64,000 nt of DNA from Coriaria nepalensis (Eukaryota > Streptophyta > Magnoliopsida > Cucurbitales > Coriariaceae), in assembly GCA_027186245.1 (NCBI GenBank), contig CP114482.1, positions 32,755,209 to 32,819,208 on the forward strand, read 5' to 3'. Both the position numbers and the translations under genes were made by a program. Below the pieces are notes generated by a model. It was not told the DNA's origin and did no database searches. It saw only the letters and a program-made list of their open reading frames with translations. This document shows positions 25,588 through 36,879 of the stretch, piece after piece (position 1 is the stretch's first letter; the number at the start of each line of letters is the position of its first letter).

Positions 25588-26682
25588 TGATGAGCAAAAT
25601 TTTGTGAACGCATGGTAAATGGGGAATTAGTGTTTCAAAATGCAATCATTTTATCCCATATGGATACATGTTAAATAGTGTAGAGTGCGAGCCTGCTGAA
25701 TAATTAAAGATAAAATTATTAAATGCAGAAAAATAAAAGACATATAAATTAAAGGCAAGATAAATAAATAGCACATTAATTTAAATGATAAAGTAAAGTA
25801 AAATTATTTTATTAAAATTAAATATATGTTACCGTAATGGAAAGAATCTGACTTGAATTACAAGCCAAAAAGCATGATCGATTGTTTAGCGTGTTATAAT
25901 AATCTTGGACACTAAGTCTATTGAACGACGAATTAAAAAACAATTGATAAGCTATTTGTGGACAGTGGGAGGTTTCGAGCATTAGGAATACTTGGTAATC
26001 ACATAATCAGAGCGCTCACGAAGCGATAAAAATAATCCCTAGAGAATTGTTTCCAAGGCTTTGGGCCGAGAATGATAAATTAGTTTTGGTTGATCGGTGG
26101 TGGTTGTGTTGTTGTTATGTACTTTTTTCTTTTGGTGAAAGCTTCTATTTATAGGAACGGAGTCACTTGATCGGTGAGCCTTGTTGCTTGATCGATAAGC
26201 TTCTTCATTGCTCGAAAAATCCTCTCTAAATTTGGATTTTCCTCTTTGATTCTCCAAAAAATATATAACTTGATGAAAAATACCTAAAAAAAGTCAAAAA
26301 GCATTTTTCCCTTGCAAAAAGTTCCTCGAATCAATAAACTTTTTTCCCTTTTTCATGGATGGAGCTCTTTAATTTGCTGAAATACCCTCTAATTTGGTAA
26401 AAAGTCCCTCCTAGATAAAATATTTCTCATTTTTCATATTGACCCCTAAAAATATATTTAAAAAAAAAAAAGAACCAAAACAAAAGAAAAAATGTGGATG
26501 CATGGCCAATTCGGCCGCACGCCCACATGACTTGTCAGTTGTGCCCTAGCAATCGGTTAGAATCGGGGAGGTAGCTAATGCTTATTTTTCCCTTTTTTAT
26601 TTTTTCCTTTATTGATTTCATTAATTTCATGAATTAACATGCCTTCAACTTTATTTTAAATGACAAAATACTAATTTTGACA
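25588..26682 (-). repeat. LTR of element A (minus orientation)
   Basis: On the minus strand the LTR begins TGTCAAAATTAGTATTTTGTC and appears to end in TCATCAACA near 25588. It contains a CTATAAATAGAAGC TATA region (about 26140-26155) followed by an ACAACCACCACCGATCAA-like segment. Blocks at its 5' end, around the TATA box and around AAATAGCTTA align with the LTR at 32911-33680. The left boundary is approximate. Confidence 0.6.
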
Positions 26683-28190
26683 CCAAGAGACAATTATATG
26701 GTTGTGTATGTCTTGTATGAAATTAATATACATTAACATATTAATATTCTCTATATTGATTAGGAGTGAAATATAAAATTGGTAAAATGAACTTCAAAAT
26801 ATTTGATAATCTGTATCAAATTTGTGTATATAAATTCCAATTTTTACTATTACACAAATTTATGATTTATTCATATATAATAATATTTTAACTATTATAC
26901 AAATTTAAAGGATTCTTCTTTTTATATACGTGTATTTGTTACCTCTTGACTCATCTGAAGAGCTTGAGAAATTAAATAGACTTGGAGATGAGGGAGAGGG
27001 GCATGGGCAAAAATCCAAATTTATAAGTAGCTCATAAATAATAATAATAATAATAATAATACATCATATTAATTGGTATATACATGTTGAATTGCTCCAT
27101 GGACAATTTTTCTACTCATGGATTGGACAAATACCGTTTGTTATCAGAGTACATAGGATGGGGCCTACTTGGAAGGTCCAATAGACGCTCAGATCTACTT
27201 GAAATTGGCCCAATGGGTACCTAAGGGTCATAAATTGCATGTGCACGTCAGGAATTAATCCATATGGATACAGGCTAAAAAGTAAACAATTAACAAATCA
27301 CTCAAAACTATTAAAATATTACATCAATTACCACCGATGCCAATATTTGATCATATTCTTAAAAAGGGTAAATTAGGATTTAGTAGTCTCCGAAATAATT
27401 TAAAATTAAGATCAAGCCTCTATAATATAAAAAATAAGGATGCACCTCCGAAATAATCTAAACGTTTTAGGAGAAGTGTTGTTGTATGAAAGTTAGTGTT
27501 TTTCAAAGGGCGAAAGGTGAGAAATATTTTATTCCCATTTTATTAATCTAAGAAAGGACCACTTGGGACTATATGTTAGTACTGTTTTGGTAATCGAGAC
27601 TTGAAACAGTTACTGTGAAAATAATTTATGGATATGACAATCATTTATAAAGTCTCACAAGCAACTGTGAAACTTTATTCTGGAATGTAGCTATGTGTAT
27701 AATTTCTGACAGTGAGGAAAAACGGGTAGAAGAAAAAATATTTTTCTTCTCTCTAAATTGCTCATATTTAGAGGTGAAATTGGCATATATTCGTAAAACA
27801 ATGTATTGTTTCACGAACAGTCATACACCTTAGAAAAATAGTTAAACTATTTTAACGGTAATATATTTGAATTTTCAAAATTCAAATTCCAACAGTAAGT
27901 AACCATTTTAACTATCAACCGTTCAATTAAAACAGTAAAGTGCCAAGTGCTAAGTGCGCCTAATAAGCACGTCACGCTCATGCCACGTACGCGCGAGTGT
28001 GTAAGTCCCGGTCAGATCCCAATATTTATTTATTATTACAAATACTCATTATTTGCAATAACTTATAAATACTTTTAGAACTTTTTCCCTTTTCAATGTA
28101 ATATGTATTTATGAAGTATTTTTTTAGTTTTGAGCTTTTGACATATTTATACTTTAATCATTATTTTAAAAAGTTCAACACATTCTTAGT
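26683..28190. other. intergenic DNA without a gene
   Basis: AT-rich DNA with an AAT microsatellite (about 27039-27060). The segment 27400-27455 (TTTAAAATTA...GGATGCACCTCCG) recurs in inverted orientation near 29165-29225. No coding region is recognised. Confidence 0.4.
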
Positions 28191-28195
28191 TCTCA

Positions 28196-28423
28196 AAGTT
28201 CATCTTGGAATCAATCGGTAAAGAGATTGAGAACTCAACCACAAGAGTCTATCCACTGCAAAATGTGTTAATCAGGAAAGTCAAAAGCCTGAAATCTCCA
28301 TAGTTTGATCTTGGAAAGTTGATGGAGGTTCATGGTGACTATTCCGAAGATGCTGGAGTGACAGTAGAGAGTCCTGCCGAGGAGACCATGGAAGAGGTCT
28401 CCACTGAAGTTGTAGGAGCTTGA
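28196..28423 (+). pseudogene. truncated processed pseudogene of 40S ribosomal protein S3a
   Basis: A continuous 76-codon frame matches the C-terminus of plant RPS3a (eS1): [20 protein letters not shown], then [18 protein letters not shown], then [18 protein letters not shown] and the natural TGA. A TAG at 28301-28303 interrupts the frame where the family has lysine. Similarity starts abruptly near 28190, and no intron interrupts the match. This fits a 5'-truncated retrocopy, though capture by a DNA transposon is possible because related inverted sequences lie at 27400 and 29200. The family match is from recalled sequence and is strong. Confidence 0.8.
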
Positions 28424-29600
28424 GTTAATCTCAATTTGTTGAGGAGTTGTGTGTAATCTTTTTTATGTGAGGAAAACTTGAATAATTTAAGAGAGATTTA
28501 ATATGTTATTCCTTTTATTAAAACGTTATATATCTTTAAAATATAAAATACTTTTTAAAATATAAAATACATTTTAAAACACTTATCGGGCTCTATTTGT
28601 TTTTTTGGTTAGTGTTAGGAATCAACTAAATTGTTTTTGTATTTTTTTTGTAAATAATCAATGGAACACATTTTCTATAACAAAAAAGGGACTATATGGA
28701 CTGCAGCTTATCTGGAAAGGAAGCTGCGCAAGAACTTGGTCGCAAAATTTGAAGAAAATTTTGATTTTATGTTTCTCTTTTATTTGATCGTTAGCATTCT
28801 GAAAATTTGAAGAAAAGAGTATCGTTATGAGGATCACTTCTTCTTGCTCTGTTTATAAGATGAAATAAACTTGCCGAAATGATTTTGAGAGTCTGGTTCT
28901 TAGTGCTAAAATTTTTAGCTGCGACAGTGTCTCAAGTGTTTTGGAAGATGAGAAAATTGATGTGATGATACTAGAGTGCGGCTGTAAATTGAATAAGTAA
29001 AAGTATTAAAAATAAATTAAGTGGGTCAAAACAAAATTAAATAAAATTATTAGGGTTCAGATACAAAAATGAATACAAATTTATATCATTTATAATGACA
29101 TGGAATGACGATTGGGCATACCACATCATCAAAGCTGTGAAAATTCTTGTTTGTTCATAACGTAGAGGCTGCATCCTTATTTTCAATATTACGGAGGATT
29201 GATCCTAATTTTAAACCATATCAGCAAAGAGGTGGTGGGGTCCACCATTGACGACGGCAGTAATGGGTAGCTAAGATTTGAAACATGAAATAATGAGAAA
29301 TAGTAAATACGAAGGAGGAATCTATTCTGGGAATCTAATCAGTTTGGGCCCATATTTCCGGACAATTTCGGATTAGTGACCAGTGCAAGTGAGGTTGGGC
29401 TTGGGATTGAGAGAGCACATTAGCTAGTATCATGATGACTAGATGAGATTCGTACTAAAATTTTTAAATATATTATCCCTAAACTTCTCAACGAGCGTGA
29501 GAGATGACTTGACCGACTATAATTTTAATGAGTTACGCACAAAAAATTATTATAAACGGGGATAAAAATCAAAGACTAATTGTGGAAGGTTAGTCAGCTC
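28424..29600. other. intergenic DNA
   Basis: No gene is recognised. The segment 29165-29225 is an inverted counterpart of 27400-27455. The short open frame at 28605-28787 has no family resemblance. Confidence 0.4.
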
Positions 29601-29619
29601 TAGAAATATCATCTACAAT

Positions 29620-32600
29620 CGGAGGATAAAAGGCTCTTTCTTCGACGACTTCCCTCTCAGCACAGGCATCCCCTTTCTCGCCTCAGCCTCATCTCCTGAA
29701 GAGTCACCCCCGGGAATTTCGATTTCACCAATGTTTAGCTCAGGGAACTTTAGCTCGACAACAGCTAGACTGGACATGAACCTTTTGTCGCTGATCTCAG
29801 CCTTGAGAGCAGAGAATTTCTCAGACTCTATGTATTTGGCTACAACAACTTTTTCAGTCTAAAATCTTTGCTTTAAGTTCCTCCAGCTCAACTTGGACAC
29901 CCTCTAGCTCGACCCGAATGACTTGCAACTCAGCCACATGTCTTTTGGCCTTCTTCAGTTTTGCTTCCTTAAATTTTCTTTGATCAGCCTCCTTAGAATA
30001 TTTTTTTATCAGTTGATTCTTTTTGGAGGTAACTTCTTTAACTTACTAAACTGAAGTCATGGTGCTCTACTTCTTCTTTTGAGTTTTAGGCTTTAAGACG
30101 CTCAACCTCTCCCTACTGGAAGGTCTGAACATAGGCCCCAAGGATGGCCGATGCAACTTTGCACTGAAATGAAGAAATAAGTAAGTAAAAATTTGGGGAA
30201 ACAAAAAAATAACAGAAGAAATTATACTTATTATGGCAAGGCTGGAGCATAGGATCTCTTGAACCTCATGAAAAGGGAGACCATCCATTTAGAGGTTTTC
30301 TTACATCAGAAAGAGGTATGAGGTCTCCTTTTAGTATTCCTTGAGGGAGCCTTCGCTGATTTTGGGCTCTAAGGAAGATCATGACCCAGTCAGCTGCATT
30401 TGGAATGTTAGGATGGAGGTGCACCAGGCAAGGGGATTCACGTATTAAGGAGTTGGAGGTCGTTGAATTACATTGGTAGAAAGGGCTGCAAAGGCCTAAA
30501 GGATGGTAGCAAGGGAGGCAAGGGAGGAGCTAGAGATATCAATATCCTCGGCTATTCTCAAGATGTCTACTCCTTAGCCTTAAACTTCTTGGCTCTATCT
30601 GATGCGGCTAAAGGCGAGCCTTGCCTCTTCTTCACTTACTTAGTTGCAGCCTTGGTTTCCTAATGTCTTTTATGTTCTAACTATTTTTGGTCGATCAAAG
30701 TAGCGACGTTGGCATTGGAGAATTTATTTGAAAAACATAGGCACAAAAGATAATAAAAAATCATAAGAATGGAATCCTTAAGAAAAAGACTACCATGTGG
30801 GAATGCCCTAGGCTTGGCACAGGAGATGATACATAAGGGGTCAACCCTTATGGGTGGGTCACCGCTTATTAGGCCACAATTGGTCAGACGATCGAGCGTC
30901 AGAACTACATTGAAGTGTCTGTCTTCTTCTGGCTTACTCATTATGGCTTCCTAGATCGCTTCATCCCCCTTAAAGAGTCAGAGGTCAATTTAGGAGTACA
31001 CTTCTCTTCGTACTCAGTAAGTAAGAAGTATTTACAAGAGGAGCATTGCCAGTTCTCGGTCAGCATAAACCACTTGTCTTTCTAATATTTATTGGCCTAA
31101 GAAAGACCAATGATAAGCTTGGCCTTCTCCAAACTAGCGTAATATCATCCCTGATTGCTTCGGCTCAAGCTAATTAGGGAATGGAAGAAGGAGGTATAGG
31201 GGTTTGTCCTGTTTCCTCGTCATAAAGGATAAACGGCTCTAGAATAGTCCTCCAAACATTGGGCAGTAGCTGACTAGGAGGAAGCTTCCACGAATATAGT
31301 AGAACTTGAAGAAATGGGTGAAGGGGGAACCCTGAGGCATCATGCAAACATATCCATGTATACGGTAGTTTTTAGGGAGCCATCCAATCCTACAGAAGAT
31401 ATCCTTTCAAAATCCTCCAGTACCCTTATGTTGATGCAGGAGGGAATGTTGTATTCAATCAGGATGAAGAAGCAATCGTCCTCAATAAAGGTGGAGACGA
31501 TCTCCTTATATTGATCTCATCGAGGCTGACTTGCCCTTTTTACCTTTTTCCTCGGTTCGAGTTGAACCTTCTTTTGGTTACTTCGGACATATCTGACGAA
31601 CAAAAGGAAAGCGGGTAAGCCACAACTCGGGCATATATCAGTCGCTTTGAACCTAGTCAAAGGGCTAAGGATGGTCCTAAATTCAGGCAAGGAAGCTAAA
31701 AAATGGCTAAATGTTGGAAAGTCCTAGGGAAGGGTCTCACTGAGATGCCTTACATCTGGATTGAAAGTGCAAATAAGTGATTTTTATTCATTAGGTTGAA
31801 TGGAGATTCGGCCAAGTGATTGACAAAATGAAATTTTAGGCCGATTAGAATGAAATTTAGCTAACGTACAAATAAATAAAATATTATTAAGCCAATTATA
31901 TTTAAATCGGCCGATGGAAATAATGATAAACAAAAAAAAATGGCTATGGACCATTCATAGACAGAGTGTGTAAAACCTCATAAGCGTGTTCTAAGTAGAA
32001 TTAAGGCTTATAAGAATCTCCATAGAGGTCATTATCGTATCTTGATGTTGTTGAGCTGTTGCACTATAGGTTGATCCTTGGACATCTATTGGACATTTCT
32101 GCTGGTATTCATGATCAAACCTCGATAAATTCCACAACCTTCAGTAAGTGAGAGGCCGACCTTGGATCATTAATTATAAAGAGTTACACGTCTAGCCTCC
32201 ATTTCTGCTATTTGAGTCGATATCTTCTTACATGCATTATTCATATATTCGAAATGTTCATGAGCATTGTTGATCAAAGTCTTCCTTTGGTATGATCCAC
32301 AACTCCAGGTCATAATTAGCTAGGAAATTTGAAGTCTCCATTTTGGCTTTAAAGTGCTTCCTATGTAAAGTAGTATGCCGCTTGATTTCATCAGATACCT
32401 CTTGAGTCTAACCCTTACCTGATCAACAATGTAGTCTTAATGGATTACATTGTCAAGCTTCACTAGAATCGCTTCAAATGTAGGGTCTATGCACACGGAA
32501 GTTGTACCTTGAAGCAAGAAAGTGGATAGCTTGATTAGGAAGGCGTGGAACATCGAAGGAAAGGGATTGGTTCCCATCTTGGATGATGAAGCCATTGGAT

Positions 32601-32786
32601 GATCAAGCATTCTAAGAAATAATCAAAGTCTAAACCTTTGAATCTACCGATAGTTGCGTCGATACCTAGAGAAGAAAGAAGGTTAGCGGCAGAAGGAGAA
32701 GCAGGTAATAGGAAAGCAAGATTATTCTCTGATTGGACTTCTTGAAGGGAAACGAGTTTAGAAAGCTCGCTCTCAATGCTCGACAC
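29620..32786 (-). pseudogene. degenerate antisense ORF of element B (gypsy-type transposon domain, coiled coil)
   Basis: On the minus strand there is an ATG-led 83-codon frame at 32786-32535. Around 31300 a piece with PFTHFFKFYYIRGSFLL and near 31080 a KDKWFM...TENWQC piece resemble the plant 'putative gypsy type transposon' domain (PF04195 family). Near 30000-29880 a charged coiled coil (KKAKRHVAELQVIRVELEGV) follows. Many stops and frame changes separate these, so it is broken. The family assignment is from memory of the domain pattern and is moderate at best. Confidence 0.45.
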
Positions 32787-32910
32787 CGATTCATACCTTT
32801 TTTCTTGGGATGACCGAATAAAGAAGATAAAAGCTGAATAAATAGAAGCATTGTATCCTTTATTCCTCTTATTTACAGATTACTCGATAAGAAGAATAAT
32901 AGGGGGCATT

Positions 32911-33680
32911 TGTTAGTAGTAAATTAGCATTTTGTCATTTAAAAAAGGTGGAAGACATGGTCATACATGAAATTAAATCAATCATCAATGAAAAGATAAA
33001 AAAGGATAACAAAAATCTTAGTCAACCTTATTCTGGTCGGTCGTCCTATTACCGACCAAGCTTGGACCAGGCAGCCATATTTCTTCCTTTGTCTTAGGTC
33101 CTTTATATATATATATATTTAAGGGTCAATCTATAAAATAGAGAGGTATTTTACCTAATTTTGTGGCTTTTCCAACAAAATAGAAGGGTCACTTTACTAA
33201 ATCAAAGGGAATTTTAATGAATTGGACGAGTTCATCCGTGAAAAGGGAAAGGAAGTTGACTGATTCAAGAGACTTTTTGGTAAGGTCAAGGGTCTGTTTG
33301 TAATGGAAAATGCCTTCTTGACTTTTTCTATGGACTTTCTACAAACTTAGACATTTTTTAAAGGATTAAAGAGGAAAATCCAAAATTTCAAGAGGATTTT
33401 TCCAACAATGAAGAAGCTTGTCGATCAAGCAACAAAGCTTGTCGATTAAGTTACTTCGTACCTATAAATAAAAGCCTCCACTGAAGGGAAAAAGTACAGA
33501 ACAATAATACAACCACCACTAATCAATCAAATACTAATTTATCATTCTCGGCTGAAAGCCTTGAAAATAATCTTATTCAGATTATTTTTACCGTTTCATA
33601 GGCACTCTGCTTACGTGAGTCATCGAGTATTCTTGATACCCAAAACCCGTCACTATCACAAATAGCTTAGAAAATTAAAT
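32911..33680 (+). repeat. LTR of element B (plus orientation)
   Basis: Starts TGTTAGTAGTAAATTAGC directly after the purine tract. TATA region CTATAAATAAAAGC is at about 33468-33481, followed by ACAACCACCACTAATCAATC. It aligns block by block with the minus-strand LTR at 25588-26682, and alignment is lost just after AAATAGCTTA (about 33660-33670). The LTR therefore seems to lack roughly its last 400 bp. It ends about 570 bp upstream of the RbcS start codon. Confidence 0.65.
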
Positions 33681-34031
33681 TTATGTATCTTTTATATTTT
33701 TATATATATTTTTACTTATTCCACACTTTAATTTACCACAAATTAAATTATCATTCTTCTTTTGAAGTTTATGTACTTTTTAGTACATCCGCATTCCATC
33801 TTCATTATGCATTCGCTGAATTTTCTCGTCATCAAGGTCTTAAGAATAACTTTCACTATAATTTGATCGATTAAATAATAAATAATATTTAAATATATAA
33901 ATAAATAAGGGAGTTGGTGGAAGAATCAAAGTTATTAAATATATATATATATATATAAATAAATAAAATAAAAAAATTTACAACACTTCAAACCATCTTT
34001 GTGTGCACCGCTTCATGCCGACAATTGTCGT

Positions 34032-34037
34032 CTTATC
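34032..34037 (-). promoter_or_regulatory. possible I-box (GATAAG) upstream of RbcS
   Basis: GATAAG on the minus strand 214 bp upstream of the RbcS start codon. I-boxes occur in light-regulated promoters including RbcS. A single hexamer is weak evidence, and no G-box partner was seen close by. Confidence 0.25.
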
Positions 34038-34250
34038 AAACGTAATAACACCCTCATTTCTTGTCATTTTCCATACAATTAAATATTATACAAATTAACT
34101 TCACCACTTACGCAAATTAACCTTATTTCTACTGCTTACACTGCGCTCTAGCTACCTAGCTTCTTCATCTTTTCTTCTTTCATTGAACCATCGATTGGAT
34201 CAATCTCTCTTCCTAGTATTAACCAGTCTACCACCACACCGGATCAGAAC

Positions 34251-35529
34251 ATGTATGCCGGAGTGTTTTCCGGGCCTCCTTTGGCGGCGGCGGCCAACGG
34301 TGTCGGGTATGTGGGATTGAAGTCCAGCGCATCTAAACTATTCCCTCCTAGTGATTCTTTGCAGTGGAACAAGAAAACTGTCTCCAATGGTTCTAAAACT
34401 TTTTGTATGAAGGTAATTATATTGTCACGATTAATTTCTATAAATATTTTTGGCGTAAATAATCTTTTTTTTTTCTTAATTATTAATTTTTTTAATTTTA
34501 ACTACAACATTTTTGTTTTTTTGTTTTTTTGTTTGGGAGAAGACATGGAATCCAATCAATAACAAGAAGTATGAGACGCTGTCGTATTTGCCTCCTCTTT
34601 CAGAAGATTCAATTGCAAAGGAGATTGACTACATGATCAAAAAGAATTGGGTCCCTTGCCTTGAATTTGATGAGGTAATTCGATTGAATTTAAATTGATC
34701 ATATTCTTTTAATTATTAAGGGAATAATAATTGAATTTTTTAGGTGTGAAACTATATACTTGCAGTCTTATGAACTATTTTAATTAGAAAAAGAATCAAA
34801 ACTCTCAAAAGATACTCACTATATCTATATTTGATCTATTCATCTTAATTATATACGTAAAATTAATATTATTGATAAAATATCGTAAAAATATAGCAAA
34901 ATTCATAAGAATTTTTCTATACCGACGAAGATCACATGAAATAAAACATATTTTTGTATGAAATTAAACTGAAAACTTACATATAAATTAGAGTCTTTAA
35001 GGTTGAAATAGATCTTCATAATTTGACCAAAACTTTTATTTAAAAAAGAAATTTATTTTTTAGGGTTGATACGTATTATATAGGTTGAAAGGGATAAATA
35101 TAAACCCAATTCATTTTTTTAAATTGATCGTATTATTAAACTCAAATTCAATCGGTCCATATTAAAATTACTATCTATCTCAAATATATAATATAATATA
35201 ATATATGATAAAATTTTATATATTATATAAAAATATCTCCCCGCACTAGAAATTCACTGTGATTATATTTTTGATGGGTGTATAATTAATGGTGGTAGGT
35301 GGGGCATGTATATAGAGAGAATAGCCAAATGCCAGGATACTACGATGGAAGGTACTGGACCCTATGGAAGCTTCCGATGTTTGGGTGCAGTGACTCAGCT
35401 CAAGTCCTCACAGAAGTCCAAGAGTGCAGGAAAACTTACCCTAATGCTTACATCCGCCTCTTGGCCTTTGACAACATAAAACAGGGTCAGTGCATGTCCT
35501 TCATCATTCAAAAGCCGCTTTCTAATTGA
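34251..35529 (+). CDS. RBCS: Rubisco small subunit, chloroplast precursor, divergent isoform, 174 aa
   Basis: Exons 34251-34412, 34543-34674 and 35299-35529 join in phase 0 to 174 residues. The first 50 or so residues are a Ser/Thr-rich transit peptide ending at FCM, the usual processing point. The mature part has [47 protein letters not shown] and [10 protein letters not shown]. These are the diagnostic RbcS motifs. The protein is the nuclear-encoded subunit of ribulose-bisphosphate carboxylase. The sequence departs from common leaf isoforms at TW in place of VW at the mature start, at [11 protein letters not shown], and at a C-terminus IIQKP in place of IAYKP. Such divergence is reminiscent of the trichome-type RbcS-T class, but that is inference. 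The exon 2 acceptor is a tandem GAGAAG (AG at 34539 and 34542), so isoforms differing by one lysine are possible. No lesion is seen. Confidence 0.93.
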
Positions 35530-36336
35530 TGGATGGATGGATGGATCGATCGATCTTGTTCGTTGCTTGGGTTTAAAAGTCACTTGCACTAATATTTTCA
35601 TGGTTTCTTTTTGTTTTTCCCTGCTGGTTTTCCCATGTTTCTGTGGGTCGAAATAATGTAATGGACTTATTTTTCTGAGAGTACAGTTTATTTATTAGTG
35701 GTTTATTATTGTTATTATTATAACATATATTATACTACCTGGTTTTGATAATCTATGTGATTAGCACCTAGTTTTGACCTTTCAGCTTCTTAGGTTGACC
35801 CCACCATCCACTCGAACAACAGTTTGTGTGATCGAGTGATTATTATTTATTGATTTAGTACATGCATCATGCAGTCATGGCGAATCGGAAAATTTGTCTG
35901 CGGGGTCAAAATATATGTACTATATATATTAGGCTCCAAGAGTATTACAAATTCCCTCAAAACCCATGTCCTGGAAGCCCGATGGAATGACAAGACTGGC
36001 CCCAAGACCAGCCCAATACGGTCAGCCAGCCCAAGGCCCAAGACCTGGGTCCATCACAGCCATAGTACAAAGAAATTATTGAAAGGTCCCGCATCACATC
36101 GAGTGTAATGATAAAATTTTAATTTGTCTTCTTTCTAGAATTCTAAATGAGAAGGCGCAGTCATTATCGATTAAGAAAATATCTTGTGCTGAGAAATAAG
36201 ATTAGAGTGAGCTATCAATAAGTATTAGAGGTTGCTTTCAGATTAAATCATAAGATAAGTATTATGTCTTGTACGATTCAGTCTGTCGGTTGTTATAATA
36301 GTAAAGTCTGGTGCGTCGCGCAGCTTCCCTTCCGCC

Positions 36337-36344
36337 TATATAAG
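36337..36344 (+). promoter_or_regulatory. TATA box of the endogenous pararetrovirus
   Basis: TATATAAG is flanked by GCCT and AGGC words that can pair with each other, with a further GGCGAGGCTTCGCC hairpin just downstream. It lies about 350 bp upstream of the primer-binding site, the expected layout of a caulimovirus pregenomic promoter and leader. Two related blocks of about 75 bp (starting near 36455 and 36515, each with GGATCCTACACA or AATCCTACACA) form a direct repeat in the leader. Confidence 0.5.
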
Positions 36345-36694
36345 GCGAGGCTTCGCCCTCCGTATAGAAAGGCAATCTTAAGCAATCTTGAGTTTTCTTG
36401 AAAACCATGAGTTCCTGAACCTCTCTCTCCGATCTTTAAGCTTCTTATATAGTATGCTCTGTGCTTGCCTCCGGTGGAAAATCCTACACATCAGAACAAT
36501 TTCCGAATATACTTTATGCTTGTCCTCGATGGAGGATCCTACACACCATAAAGAGATTTGAATAGTTGATCCTATGCTACGGTCCTTCTCATCACGATTG
36601 CCTGACTAAGTGCCACCTGAGTACCTAAGGGATTGGGAAACGATGCCTAATAGTTGAGTTAATTTTGTGACGTTAGAAGGCTCCCGGGTAGCGT

Positions 36695-36706
36695 TGGTAT
36701 CAGAGC
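36695..36706 (+). promoter_or_regulatory. initiator-tRNA(Met) primer-binding site
   Basis: TGGTATCAGAGC is complementary to the 3' end of plant initiator tRNA-Met and is the standard minus-strand primer site in Caulimoviridae (and many Copia elements). Here it precedes the movement-protein-like region by about 200 bp, which favours a pararetrovirus. Confidence 0.7.
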
Positions 36707-36879
36707 CATAAAGTTTAGTTAATTGAATGGTTGGAAGATAAATCTAGCAGAAAGGAGAAAAACTTTCCAAATATGTCTTCCAGTTCTGATTCAATGGTGT
36801 CCGCTAGCTCTAGCTCATCCTCTTCCTTAACTCCTCTGTCTCCCTACCAACACCTGTACAAAGAACCAGCTCTTCCAAA

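Larger units (their letters stand above)
23740..26682 (-). mobile_element. 5' part of a Ty3/gypsy LTR retrotransposon (element A)
   Basis: Reading on the minus strand there is an LTR (25588-26682) followed by a degenerate gag (about 25560-23760), then similarity ends. No protease, reverse transcriptase or integrase is present, so only the 5' third remains. The LTR is related to the one at 32911-33680, which lies in the opposite orientation. Gag words and layout fit the Tat/Retand-like gypsy elements common in eudicots; that lineage call is inference. Confidence 0.65.
29600..33680 (+). mobile_element. 3' part of a gypsy-type LTR retrotransposon with an antisense ORF (element B)
   Basis: At the right end is a plus-oriented LTR (32911-33680) preceded immediately by a purine tract (32889-32906, GAAGAATAATAGGGGG region). 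That order marks the 3' end of an element reading left to right. The internal DNA to its left (29600-32790), however, codes on the minus strand (broken gypsy-type transposon domain plus coiled coil). Tat/Retand-like plant gypsy elements are known to carry such antisense ORFs between pol and the 3' LTR. No pol is found to the left, so the element is 5'-truncated near 29600. Confidence 0.55.
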
